This document shows positions 43,862 through 55,326 of a stretch of DNA of 64,000 bases, piece after piece. The first letter of the stretch is position 1; each line of letters opens with the position of its first letter. A program made the translations under genes and the position numbers. The notes beneath the pieces are model-generated. The model ran no database searches, was not told the origin of the DNA, and saw nothing but the letters and a program-made list of their open reading frames with translations. This DNA is from Guadua angustifolia (Eukaryota > Streptophyta > Magnoliopsida > Poales > Poaceae): the NCBI GenBank assembly GCA_036346375.1, contig CM070515.1:15088423-15152422 (forward strand). Direction: 5' to 3'.

Positions 43862-45233
43862 GTGCGAGTTTACCGAATTACCCCTCGGTTGACAATGCGG
43901 CGTAAGGTGTCCGGTGAGTTGAGCTCCTCAGTTTTACGTTGTTCCTGTATCCTCTCGACTAATTTATTGATAGAATTAATATATTTATCTAGTAGAGTAA
44001 ATCTATTGATTACAACTTGTTTAGGGATTAAATCTATTGAAATTAGGAGAACGACGAAATTACGATAGGAAATGACAAATTTTGTCGGCAAGCTCTTATG
44101 CAGCAACAAGTTCATTAATGATCTCTTACCGTTTGGGATTCATATATCGCCTTGATCAAAAATTGTTGAGCGTGCAAGCAGTAGGACTAGTGACAATGTT
44201 GATAGATGATAGGGCGACGTGGGGCACCGTTGAAAACTGGTGTGCCGACAACCAATGGGTGAAGCTTTTAATGAGTTCCTTCCATTTGGGATTCATATAG
44301 CATCAACTAGAGATCGTTGAGCGTGTGGGTAGTAGGACTAATGACAAAGTGGTGAGGTGCGACGAGGGGTGGCAGCTATAGGTCTACCAATGACCAACGG
44401 GCAAAGCTAAATAGTGGCCAAGTGACAAGGAAACAAGTGAGGTTTGAGTCCAAGGTTGCAGCAGCACCGATCGTGGCAAGTGACACTGAATTCTCTTCAT
44501 TGCTCCATGAAATTAGTTTCTCGATATAATTGTAAGTGTTAGATTGTCATACTAACTATGATTCAACGCACTCGATGATCATTTAAGCATTAGGTCATTT
44601 CGAAAGAAACACTTGTTTGTTCAAAAGCATGAAGAATATTATAGCATTTTGTTTTTTTTCTTGTTAGGTACATATCTTGTCACTAGACAAACGGTAACCA
44701 AGAAGGCCAGGAACAAAACAAGTAAAAAAACAAATAGATAGCAAAAGGGGAAAAGGAGTCCACTAGGAAGGCTTTAAGCAAAATGCGAGTGACCAAGAAA
44801 TGACTTAACAAGAAAAAAAAAAAAGGCACTAGCCAGCAGGGCTTTAAACAAACAAAGATGGGGATGGTAGGGCCCATCACGCCCACGGGCACCTGAGCGT
44901 GTTTGTTGTGCCGCGCCGCGCGCGGGGCAGAGGAGAGGACCATACCAATCGTGTCCATTTTAAGCAAGGGCAGCGCAAACCATTTCGGGCAGCAAGCAAA
45001 GGTTTGACGTTATCCAAAAGGATCGACTGTGAGTGGGGGCTGGGATGGATTCCGCTGCCCCCCGAGCTTTCGAGGTTGGTGCATGCATCTCATTCTCTCA
45101 TCTCTCTCTCTCTCTCTCCTCTGTGTTCACTGCCTTGATTTGACGTGCTCTTCATTTTCCTAGGTGCATTGCTTACATTAGCCATTTGCTAAGAACACTC
45201 ATTATTCGAACTGGGGCTGCTACGTGTACACAG
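43862..45233. other. Intergenic DNA with a diverged 153-bp duplication
   Basis: A unit beginning tttgggattcatata with gttgagcgtg and tagtaggacta(g/a)tgaca occurs at 44132 and 44285. A (TC)n microsatellite lies at 45101-45118. No gene is recognised. Confidence 0.5.
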
Positions 45234-46367
45234 AGTTTCAAAATTTTGTTTTCTGATTATATCTTATATACCGTCAAAATTTAAAACTTTGGTGAGATTT
45301 TAGAATTGTAGTCAAAATTCAGATAAAATTTATTTAAAAAATTGAAATCCAGTAATTTTAAGATCGAAAAACCGAATTTTCGCCATTTTGAACCACATGT
45401 GAAATGGTCTCCCAATACTAAAAAATGAAAAAAAAATCATGTAAGCATTTATTTATATCTCCTATATGTTTTAATGCAAAATATTAAGTATTTGCACATA
45501 AAAACCCTAAATTTAGGAATTTTAGCAATATTTTTACTGTTTTCAATCAATATATTTGTGATCGTAAATGATAAATGTGAAATAAAATTGACATAGATGA
45601 TATTCGCATTTACCAACATTAGAGTATCGGTTACGCATGTATAGCAATAATTTACATTAGCAGAAAGGTTTGAATCACTTCAATAATACACTGGAACTTA
45701 TGTGTCTAGTAGTCAACAAACAAGATAATATAACACAATGACCATTATATGACTCCTCATAAAGTTTTTCAGATAGAACTAATTAGTGATTAGATAATAT
45801 CATAATACAATACCTCAAATATAATAATTGGACCGAGATTATTTAGGCCATACAATATCGTTCCATGGTATTTGTGTCTTCAAATTTATTAGGTGATGAT
45901 TCTTGCAGACTAACCAACAAAGCATCAATCTGTCCAACCATACAAAGTTTAAACAAGTAATCAAATATAAGCATGCAAAGGAAAAAATACAAGGTACCTT
46001 AGGTGTTGATATTCCGAATCATATATATTTCTTATGAATGAGGTTGAAGTACAGTAAAGTCAGCTCACCTCTTCAAACAATATTTATAGCTTTGATTTTA
46101 ATTTGTATATGTATTTTTTGCAAAAAAATCACATGTATTCCTTATAAAAGGCATTACAATTCTTCACAAAAAATTTAGAGCAAAATTTGATCCTAAAAAC
46201 ATTAAAACAGGTCGAATTTGTGGTAATTTTGGTCCAAAAGACCAAAATTTCTACGGAATTTCTCGAAATCACCATAGCAATTTAAGTTTTTTTATTTTTT
46301 ATTCCACCGAGATTTGAAATCTCTACCCTCACCGAAATCCAAAATCTTGCTAGAATTTGAACCTGCC
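45234..46367. mobile_element. AT-rich Mutator-like non-autonomous element, copy 3
   Basis: Flanked by a perfect 9-bp repeat TGTACACAG (45225-45233 and 46368-46376). Its left end agtttcaaaattttg and reversed right end ggcaggttcaaattctagc resemble the caaggtttgaaattt end of copy 1. The subterminal 'accgaaatccaaaatctt' segment is also shared. The interior is non-coding and differs from copies 1 and 2 in the middle. Confidence 0.6.
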
Positions 46368-46559
46368 TGTACACAGGTCTATCTAGCCATACACGCTAGG
46401 GGACCTATACATGTATGTGAAATCCTATTAGCGTGGTTTTTTCTTACTATGCACGCTTCTTAAAAGAAAAAAAACTTTTTAGTGTGGTTTTTACTACAGT
46501 GTCACTGCGATGAATGCTTTGGTATCTAGCGATGTAATGTGACGTGGAGATACACATAA

Positions 46560-47600
46560 TAATACTCCTACTATTACGAGAAAACTTCCGCTCCTCTCGT
46601 CACTTTTTAAAAATATTTTTTGCGTTTTGGTTCTTACATAAATTATGAATAAGTCCTTCGTGATTTTTTGTGAGGGGAAGATATTTTTTTCTAAATTGCA
46701 TTTGGTCCCTCGTGCGCTATTTTACGGAAAAAAGCTCCCGTTAAATTCAAATCGCGAACAAACCCTTTTCTAATTTTTCAGATAGTGCACAGGTCCAAAA
46801 ACGTAACAGTCAGGTTCTTACTCCTTACGTCTAAGTCCTTTCTCCGTTTTTCCCGGGAAAAAATGTTTTCGTTACCAGAAATATGTGTGCAGCTCTATCT
46901 CTAAACTTTTTTCCCAGCTCGATTTCCCATCTCGATCTCTGATATTTTTTAAAACATGTATTATTACTCGGTGAACGCGTAGAGTGTTAGCTCAACAAGA
47001 GAAGGTTGTCATCTCTAATAATTTTTCACCCTTTTCCCTCTAGACTTTTTCCCACCGCGGTTTTTCAGCTCGGTCTCCAATATTTTTCAAATAATTCGTC
47101 GAAAGGGATATTTCTACAGCTTTATCTCTCTATTATTTTCCCCCGTAACTCGGTTTCTGATATTTCCCAAAGTGAGAAATATGTATGCGATTGTATCTTT
47201 ATAGTTTTTTTTTTGCAATTCAATCTATAGTATTTTTCGAACCGTGTATTATTAACAGGTGAACGTATAGAGTGTCAAATTCGGTAAAAGATGATCCTTT
47301 CTCCATCTTTCCTGAGAAAATATATACTATGTATTAAAGTTTAGAGCCTAAAGGACCTTAGAGAGTGTCCGAGTGCCAACGCAAAAAAAAAAGTCCGAAG
47401 ATTTAGAAGCTACGTCTTTGTCTATTTTCCCGTTCCGGTCTATTTTTCCGAAAAAAACTAGAAAGATCCTACGAAGATTTAAAAAAAACATCTTGTTTCA
47501 TTTTCCCAGGGAAAAAAACGAAAGCTCCTCAAAAAAAAAAATAGAAAATATATCTTGATCTATTTTTTCTCAAAAAAAAAACGAAAATTCGTTTCCCGCT
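46560..47600 (-). repeat. T-rich dispersed repeat, copy 3 (inverted), with internal duplication
   Basis: The reverse complement of 46560-46880 aligns with 2234-2725: gaaaacattttttcccggga, ggagaaaggacttagacgtaag, ttagaaaagggtttgttcgcg, atttgaatttaacggg. The following part repeats itself with a period of about 297 bp (gaaatatgtgtgcagctctat at 46884 against gaaatatgtatgcgattgtat near 47181), each copy ending in a gtgaacg(c)gtagagtgt block. Confidence 0.6.
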
Positions 47601-49311
47601 CAAGCGTGCGACGTGCGCCGCGCTTATCTTCCTAGTATGACATATGTCATCTTGAGAATACGGACGACAGATGACGAAAGGGCCACCACTACCGTATACG
47701 ATGGTGGGACCGGTACATAGAAACAAAGACATACTTGGCCAGCGGGTCAATCAGATTAGGACCAGATAAGCACAACATATTTAGAAGCAACAGACGCAAT
47801 CATCATCATAGCGCAATCAAAAAAAGAAGGATTAGTACTAATGACCAAAGCATGATATTGGCGACGGCGTTGATCGTTTGTTGCAGCAACTTGAAATCTC
47901 CTGCAAGCTACTCTCTCTCTCTCTCTAAAAGACGCCTATGTTCTAATCTCGGCATAAAACCCTGCTTCTCTTTGCAATTAGGGATATTTTACAGTTTGCA
48001 AAGATCAGCTAGGAGCATTGCCTCTTTTTTTAAGGCAGCATTGCCTCTATTCGGTACGAGCATGCACTAGGCGTTAGTCACTGGCTCAATGCTCACAGAT
48101 GCATACTTGTACAGAGAAATGATCACTTTTCTAACTCTCTTCTTCTCTTTGTTGTAAATTTGGCTTCTTTCCAAATGGAATTACAAATCTAACCATGTTC
48201 CTGATCGCAAGCTTCGTAAAGTGACACGTGTCACCTTCTGTGCTCCTCTATCACGAAAGGATTCTCTTGTGCTCCCTATTCGCGGCAGCCCACCTCCCGA
48301 GCCCCTCAATCTTCTGCTGCTCCCCCAGCCCGTGGTAGCCCGGCTGTTGCACTCCCCAACCACGGCAACGGCCCAGCTGTTGAGCTCCCTGGCCACAGGA
48401 GCTGCTGACCCCACACTCCCCGAGCGCGGTAGCTCCGGCTTCAGTGTTCCCTAGGTGCAGAAGCGCCTTATGCGGTGAGAAAGAGGTCAAATCTACAAAT
48501 AATTTCACATAGGTGATAAATTTGTAAAAAATAAGATGAGGAGACTAGAAAAAGGATGATAGTAGTATATGACTACTATACTACTCTATTGTTTGTATTT
48601 GTCATGTGAGAAGAGAATGGGTAGTATTTCTTAAATGCCTTGTTTATTTGAATTTTTAATTAGGTTTTTTCAAAAGCCACGGGTCTTTATATAATTAAAA
48701 GCCAAAGTCACTGAAGATGTGCATTCTGGATTTTGTCTCTAAAAGTAGAATAAAAACAAACAGTTTGACTCTAGGAATCGATTCTTACCATCCAGTCCAC
48801 CCATATACACTAGAATCCACAATCCAATTCATATATGAATTTTGGATTCCAGCTTTTGGAGAATCAACTTCTCTACAACCACAATCCAGAATCAGCTTTT
48901 AAAGAATCCAAAGCAAAAACAAATAGACCATAATACCACTGAAGTTATGGTAAAATTATCCATCTCTACTACATATAAAAGCAGACTGATTAAATTGGCT
49001 TTAAACTATAAGCCAAAAAAACATAAACCTAAATAAACAGGACCAAAATCATCCGTGTGCAGCTCAGATTTTACTGGCCACGGATGATTGTTAAATGGAG
49101 TTTTATTTGAGAGAACAATTACAATGGATTTGATCACATAGGGTCTGCCTAATATCCTTGTTTCCAGGCTCCATTTTAAATGCAGGAAATTGAAACGAAT
49201 TATAAAGGAAAGAAAATATCACATGGTGGGCGATGAAAGTATAAGAACTTTTGCAAATAAACCTCGAGCATAGTGAAAATTACATCAAGAAACCCTGTAA
49301 CCATGACGGTG
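47601..49311. other. Intergenic DNA, nothing firmly recognised
   Basis: Includes a CT-repeat at 47911-47926, a GC-rich patch (48180-48480) and the palindrome gtgacacgtgtcac at 48221-48234, which contains a G-box (CACGTG). No gene or element ends were seen. Confidence 0.4.
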
Positions 49312-49320
49312 ATTGTTCTT

Positions 49321-50131
49321 GAGAAAATTGTTTATTTGCCACTGAAAGTTGGCCGGATCCCTAAAATACCATCATAAAATTGCTCTTCCCTTCATTGCCA
49401 TCAGATCTCAACTTTCATCCCGTTTTTGCCACTCCCGTTAGCGTACCGTTACTTTGACCGTTAACTTGTATGTGAAAAGACGTTTCTGCTCATCTTCATC
49501 CTAATTTAAATCTATCAAATATACTTAGAATTTTATGAAAATTTTTGGAGATGATCTTAAGAGAGTACTAACATTTCTGTAAAAATTTGAGAGCACGAGC
49601 AGCTCTGTGATTTTCTGGAAAAATCTTTTAGCGATTCTGTCTTAATGAAAGAATGCCCATCTTCATCCTCATTTAAATCTATCAAATGTGCTTAGAATTT
49701 TATAAAAAATTTTGGAGATGATCTTAAGAGAGTACTAACATTTCTGTAAAAAATTTAGAGCATGAGAAGCTCTGTGATTTTCTGGAAAAATCTTTTAGTG
49801 ATTCTATCTTAATGAAAGAATCTAAATTTTGATTTTTCAGAAGCATTAAATAAATTCAAAAATTTATGAAATTTTTTGGAGTGGTTCCTTGGGTTATTTA
49901 GAATTTAAATAAAATATTTCTAGGCTTTTAAATGTTTTGAATTCATTTCGCGCCCAAGTTAGCACCGGAGGCAACTTGGTCTTTTTCGCATGGGGGTTCA
50001 TGACCAATAATGGACGGCGATGGCAAAATGGGAAAGCAATTTGAAATCGGATGGCAATGCAGGGAAGAGAATCTTCGCGATGGCATTTTGCGAAACCGGC
50101 CAACTCTCAGTGGCAAATAAACAATTTTCTC
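49321..50131. mobile_element. Mutator-like non-autonomous element with long inverted ends (811 bp)
   Basis: The left end gagaaaattgtttatttgcc is repeated inverted at the right end (...ggcaaataaacaattttctc). The inverted similarity extends roughly 120-150 bp (cactgaaagttggccgg, cttccct.cattgccatc). The flanks attgttctt (49312-49320) and attgttcta (50132-50140) are a 9-bp duplication with one mismatch. Inside, a 167-bp block starting catcttcatcct is duplicated in tandem (49491 and 49658). No transposase is present. Confidence 0.85.
49491..49825. repeat. 167-bp tandem duplication inside the Mutator-like element
   Basis: Two units start catcttcatcct at 49491 and 49658 and run to cttaatgaaagaat. 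They share long identical stretches (for example gagatgatcttaagagagta) with scattered differences. Confidence 0.85.
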
Positions 50132-50335
50132 ATTGTTCTATGTTGTTTGGAAGGTACGTGAGCGATCTATCAGTTGTAATCCATTGATCCACCTATACAA
50201 AAGTTACTTAAACTATGGACCAGGCATTAACTTACAATTAGATGAAGGTTTAATTAAGTATATTATCCTTATCAAATAATACTTTCTTATTGTATTGGCC
50301 ATTGCTATGCCACCGCATATTTTCTCATAATTTAT

Positions 50336-50688
50336 CCGACCCGAAAAAACACTTTCGAAATTCTCTGTGTAACATGTACTAATCTAGGGAAAGCTAGTAC
50401 ATATAGTACAAATGATATCATAACGTATCCATTGTATAATATTAATAAATTATTCCGGTTTACAAAAATGAGTGGCACGTAGATCTAATAATAAAGCAGC
50501 GAAAATAAATAAAATAGTAGTAAAACCCTACAGATTTGCTACAAGCAATCAACTGTGAGGCGGCCTAGTCCATCTGGTTCTCACCATCATAGAACTCATC
50601 CTCTAAAAAGATAGAGTAAGTAAGAGTGAGTACAAAAGTACTCCGCAAGTCACACAATAAATACATTATTAATAAATGGTCACAAAGG
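50336..50688 (-). mobile_element. Tekay-like LTR, distal part (split by the Tat element)
   Basis: The - strand reads gagtacttttgtactcactc, then gaggatgagttctatgatgg. It ends near tttttcgggtcgga at about 50336. The solo LTR at 21061 has the same series: gagtacgttttgtactcac, gaggaggagtactatgaaga and a terminal ccgggtcccgaca. It continues at 61433 beyond the inserted element. The outer end is eroded and no target duplication was found. Confidence 0.5.
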
Positions 50689-50718
50689 TGAGCCCTGCGG
50701 TGGAGAGCTACCGCAGCG

Positions 50719-51075
50719 GCCGAGCGACGCATTTCGAGGATAAAAATCACGCTGAAAAAGCTATCATAAAGATCCGAGCAACACGGCTCGGGGATAAAAA
50801 ATCTCATGGCGAAATGTTATACAGAAGAATTGAGCAACACTTCGGGGATAAAAATCTTATGCGAAATGTTATCTAAAGATTCGAGCAACATACTCGGGGA
50901 TAAAAATCTTATGCGAAATGCTACCGCAGCATCCAAGCAACACAGCTCGGGGATAAAAAATCTCGCGGCGAAATGCTACCGCAGCATCCGAGCAACACAG
51001 CTCGGGGATAAAAAATCTCGCGGCGAAATGCTACCGCAGCATACGAGCAACACAGCTCGGGGATAAAAATCTTGC
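50719..51075. repeat. Tandem array of about seven 50-57-bp units
   Basis: Each unit contains cgagcaacacagctcgggga, then taaaaaatctcgcggcgaaa and tgctaccgcagcat. The last three units (50931, 50986, 51041) have exactly 55-bp spacing and are nearly identical, while earlier ones diverge. Each unit holds a small palindrome, cgagc-aacaca-gctcg. Confidence 0.9.
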
Positions 51076-51273
51076 CCGAGGTCGGACCGACACAGCGCAG
51101 CGGAGGCGCAAGGCCGCAACGGTTCCTTCCCTACGAAGCCTCGCAGACACGGCTCTGACAGCTTTCTTGGGGACCACTGTGCCGCTGCAGGGCGGTTTCG
51201 AAGACCGAACCGCCACGCGTTGGCCATCGGCAGACGGAGCGGTTTTCCCGCCCGTTCGACTTCTCCGCCTATA

Positions 51274-51281
51274 AATATCAG
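51274..51281 (+). promoter_or_regulatory. Candidate TATA box of the Tat antisense module
   Basis: TATAAATA in the context ccgcctataaatatcaggcg, on the + strand about 250 bp upstream of the antisense ORF. This suggests its own promoter inside the element. Confidence 0.5.
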
Positions 51282-51525
51282 GCGGGAGCAATTTCTGCAA
51301 AGCTTTTGACTCCCCCGACTCGCAATTAGACTCAGGAAAGCGTCTCGCCGCCCAAACCCCTTTCCGCTGCCCTAACGCCCTCTCCTCCAACTCCTCCCAT
51401 GGCGGTTCTGCGTGAGCAAGTCCATCATGGAGAGGCTTGGTGCTCAGATTTCGTACCTTGGCGTGGGCTCTCGGTGGCTCCCTTGACGGCAAGTCGGGTC
51501 AGCGCCCTGACCGTGAGATAGTCGC

Positions 51526-52299
51526 GTGCGAAGCCGTGACATCGTCAACAAGCCAATGCCCGGAAGCGAGTTTATGGAGTCCGTACTCGAGCAATGTGAG
51601 TGCGAGATCACCCACTTGAACCCCAACTCCATTCTCATCTTGATCATGTTCTCCCATCTTTGCGAGGGCTTCGTGGGCGTCCTGCCCACGGCAAGTCTTT
51701 TCTTCCATTTCTACGCCTTGTTCCGCACCGGCGGCGCTTTCCGCACCGGTGCTCTGTATTTTCGTCTGCGGCCCCACCACCCATACGAGTACCCCTTCTT
51801 CTCCCTGAGAGACTCGATGGCGGGGTGGGCCGATTACTGGTTCTATCTTTGGAAGGCGGAGGGGAGCGCGCTGCGCTACACTGACGTGGCGGTGCCCAGC
51901 ATCGACGGCTCGCGCCCGCCCATCGTGCCCGAGGAGGAACGGATCCTGATGCAGATCAACGAGCTCACGAATATGGGGCTCACTGGCCGGGATGTCGTCA
52001 GGGACTTCCTTCAGAACAGGGTGTCCCCTCTGAGGAGGAGGGAGCACCCCTTCTTCAAGATCATCGGGTGGGACGACCTCACCCGCGAGGATACCTCCTG
52101 TAAGTTTACGGTCCTCAGCAGATCCTACCTTGCACGCCACGTCAAACCCGAGCTGACTTCATCTATTGGTCGATGGCAGCCCCGGGCTTCGACTGGGTGG
52201 AGAAGAGGGTCGGCGAGATGTTCGGGACCCCTAAGGGCAAGGAGCTCTAGCGCAAGCAGCAAGTGCCAAGCAACGTGCTCGAGCGGGGCGACACGGTAA
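51526..52299 (+). pseudogene. Antisense ORF of the Tat element, putative gypsy-type transposon domain
   Basis: The first 210 or so residues resemble the plant 'putative gypsy type transposon' family (Pfam Transposase_28). Recognisable parts are ILIMFSHLCEGFVGVLPTAS, LFFHFYALFRTG, YPFFSLRDSMAGWADYWFYL, and a region of PPIVPEEERILMQINELTNM. The family is of unknown function and is found on grass gypsy elements, usually opposite to pol. After about residue 210 (LARHVKP) the frame turns into S/R-rich sequence. A different frame (from 52173) then continues sensibly as MAAPGFDWVEKRVGEMFGTP and stops at TAG, so a frameshift is likely. The start Met at 51526 is the first in frame; an alternative is the Met at about 51556. 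Confidence 0.65.
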
Positions 52300-52527
52300 G
52301 CTGCGCCAAGTTTCATGCTCGGGAGAAGCATATCGTGTCGTGCTGACATCCCCTTGGCCTTCGACAGAGAAACTTCACCGAGCCGGGCGGTGGTCGAGCC
52401 AAGCCGCTAGCAAGGCAAGTGAGGGAGTGCTCGTGCCGGCCGCTAAGGCCAAGGGTACGAGAGCAAGAGGAGCGCCCATGCCCGCCGACTACCCCGGTCG
52501 TCGAAGAGGCAAAGGTCGCTCCAGGAT

Positions 52528-52932
52528 TTGCTTGCCGCATATAAGGAGTACGCCGATCGGAAGGAGGAGGTAAGCCGCCTGAGGCTCTGGCTGAAGAACT
52601 ATAGTCTGAGGGTTCAAGTGGAACAGATCGAGGCGGAGGGAAGACTGATCGAAGGGATGGTGCAGGCCGAGCGGGAGGCACTGAAGAGAGAGCTCGCCGA
52701 TCTAAAGGCCGAGGTCGAGCAAGCTAAGAAAGCCCGGGCCCTAGCAATCGCTGCCCAGGACGCGCAGCCCCTCGCGACCGAGTGCGGAGGCTCGGGGAGG
52801 GCGCTGGTTGAGGTCGACATGGAGGAGGTCGACCCTTGCCTGGCGAGGATCACCCACGCCACGGAGAAGAAAGCCGAGCCAGGTTTGCGCGCCAACCCGT
52901 CCGGAGGTGGCGGCGAGGACCGGCCAAGGTGA
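52528..52932 (+). pseudogene. Antisense module, coiled-coil segment 1
   Basis: The 134-codon frame has a strong heptad pattern (AEREALKRELADLKAEVEQA) followed by a G/P-rich tail. It is co-oriented with the domain at 51526 and is probably a later exon or a frame-broken continuation of the same protein. No enzymatic motif is seen. Confidence 0.5.
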
Positions 52933-53289
52933 GCCCCAAATTTTATGTTTTCCTTCTCCTTTCCTTGTCCTTTTGCCACAAGGCCGAGCTAAACCCACTC
53001 TTTCCTCGACGTGGGCGAAAATAGCTCAGAGGGCCTTCCCGATCTGCTTGTAATAGCTTATGAGCTTGTTGATTATGCCTTAGCGGGCGCCGCCGATGCC
53101 GTCGACATTGTGATGGCCGAGGGTGTGGGAGCGGTGGAGAAGTTTATCGCCGACGACCGGGTCGAGATGGACCTCTCCGCCTGAGAGGAACGCTTCCCTG
53201 GCGGGCTTCCGCCTCTCCCCCAAGGAGAGCACGGAAGGAGGGGAGAAAGCCGACCCGCTGGCCCGGGCGAAAAGGCCACCCAAGAAGGC

Positions 53290-53712
53290 TTGGTGCCTCC
53301 GGGCGTATTACCTGCCCGAAATGAAGGCGCGAAGCCCCCGGGCGAACCGCATGCTCGGGATGAGACGGCACTCGCCCCGAGCGAATCACATGCTCGGGCG
53401 GATGTTCTACCCTCGAGCGAACAACATGCTCAGGCGGATAGCGAGGAGACTTTGAGCGGGCATGCCGCTCAGGAGTGGGGCTTGGTGCCCCGGGGTGAAC
53501 CTCATGCCCAGGGGGATGATTCGTCATCCTCGACCAACCCGCCCTTCTGGAAGGGCCTTGAGGAAACGCGGAGCCCCCTGCCGAGGCTGGCAGATATTCC
53601 GAGGAGGGAGGTCACCAAATGCTTCCGAGATAACCTCCGCGCAAGTCTTGATCAGGTGGGGACGCTTTTCCTTGCCTTTTTGCTTGTTTCTTTCTTAGGG
53701 CCTTCGGGGTAG
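53290..53712 (+). pseudogene. Antisense module, short-repeat segment
   Basis: The frame contains a degenerate repeat of about 11-13 residues: GEPHARDETALAP, SESHARADVLPS, SEQHAQAD. In DNA this is agcgaa.cacatgctcggg repeated between 53330 and 53440. It ends with an NPPFWKGLEETRSPLPRL stretch. Probably part of the same antisense protein. Confidence 0.45.
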
Positions 53713-53751
53713 TATCTGAAATCTTCCCGACTGTAGGTCTTCGAAAAGGCT

Positions 53752-54342
53752 TTGGAGGACTTTGGCGCGGCGATGGATGTCCCTGAGGCCATGGCCCAAC
53801 TGCTAACCGATCATGAGGCCCGCCTAGACGAACTTGAGCAGACAGTGAGCAACTTCAAGACCAGAGACAGGCTGCTTGTGCTTAGGTGCCGCCAGGCGGA
53901 GAAGGATGTCTCCCAAGCTAAGGAGAGGAACCTTGATCTCGAGCAAGAGCTTGAGCAAGAAAAGCTGCGCTCCCGCTAGGCCAAGGAAGGCGCTGCCGCT
54001 GACAAAAAAAAAGTCCTTTCACTCGAGCGGGAGCTTGAGCGGGAGAAGCAGCGGTCCCTTGAAGCAGTGAAGGTCACCGCCGAAGCCGGGGAGAAAGCCC
54101 TTAAACTCGAGCAAGAGCTCGAGGCGAAGAAGCAACACTCCAGCGCCCTTGAGTCAAAGGTGGCGGAGCTGGAACGGGCAGCGCGAGCGGCTGCCAACCT
54201 TGCAGAACAAGGCAACGAAGAGGTCGAGCAGCTCCGCGAAGAAGCCTGCGAAGGTCGTGAAGCCCGTCGGAATGTGATAGACCAGGAGGCCAAGATCGAT
54301 GACTTGAGGCGGAAGTTGTCCATGACCCTCAAGGAAGCCTAA
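53752..54342 (+). pseudogene. Antisense module, coiled-coil segment 2 with one in-frame stop
   Basis: A single reading frame of 197 codons is interrupted only by TAG at 53977-53979. Both sides are long heptad-repeat coiled coil (ARLDELEQTVSNFKTRDRLL; ALESKVAELERAARAAANLA; terminal RRKLSMTLKEA). A preceding acceptor (ctgtag at about 53737) and the ATG at 53752 are both possible starts. A one-base change accounts for the stop. Confidence 0.55.
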
Positions 54343-55326
54343 GCGTAGGGACTTCTTCTTTTTCTTTGACAATTTTGGACGACTTTTGATATCACCGTGA
54401 GCATGAAACTTTCTTTTGTTTAAGGGTTGCGCTGGTGTAATGCTTCTTTGCTTTTGTTTGGCTCAGAATAATAACCATGAGGCAAACAGCGAAAAGTAGG
54501 TCGATCGTGGGTTAGAACAAAACGTGGGCGACACAGGCCCGAAATGCGCGAAGGACAACCTTACAAAGGTAATATGTCCTTAAGAAAGAAGCAATGTTTT
54601 TTTGAAATGATGCTAACATGGCAACTTACTTCCCCCAAGCCCCCGCTGCGAATGAAGGTCGTGCACCTATGTTGCGAGCACGGGCTCGTTCGCAGGAGAG
54701 TTGGGAAAAGCCCCCCCCTGACCAAGGCACCAGTTTCTGCGAGCAACGAATGTGGTTTTGGTCTGGGGGGAAGAATGAGCAAGGCCTAGACTTCCTTAAC
54801 GCTTAGGACACGTACTCCTGTGTTGTGAGTATGGTCGTAGGCGAGGAAAGACGCATGGTTGCCCGGCAGGGTGCGCGGCGACCAAACACACGCGCGGCAG
54901 AGTAAATCTCCGGACCAACCAAAGGGTTGCCTGTATGCGACTTGTGTCGCGTAGCGAAGAGCCACTGCGGACCGAGGTCGGCTTATTGAGACTGGAGCCC
55001 CAGGTGGTAAGATTTTAGTGTCGCGGTGTTGGTCGTGGCGCCAGGCGATCGCGGTCGGCGCCACCTGGCGAGAGTAGGAAGAATTTGCAGCGACTAATCG
55101 CGCCCGACGCACTTGCCTCGTCACCAAGATCGTGAAACAAAAGGAAGGGTGTGCCCTTGCGCGAGACTGGGTCGGCTTTACCAAAGGCGGCGACCTTACA
55201 TATATATTTTCACGGCATCTTGGGGGAAACAGACATTACGTGCATGGTCACGACGAAAGTGCTACTTTCTTAAAAAGAAAAGGAAACACGCGAATGTATA
55301 TAAGGTGCAAAATAGAGCATAAGTTT
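54343..55326. other. Non-coding spacer between antisense module and integrase
   Basis: This is the interval between the convergent ends of the + strand module and the - strand pol. Open frames are short and unsupported. Confidence 0.5.

Noticed and set aside
50719..51075. CRISPR-like regular repeats
   Set aside because: The units are contiguous tandem repeats with no unique spacers, in a plant retrotransposon.
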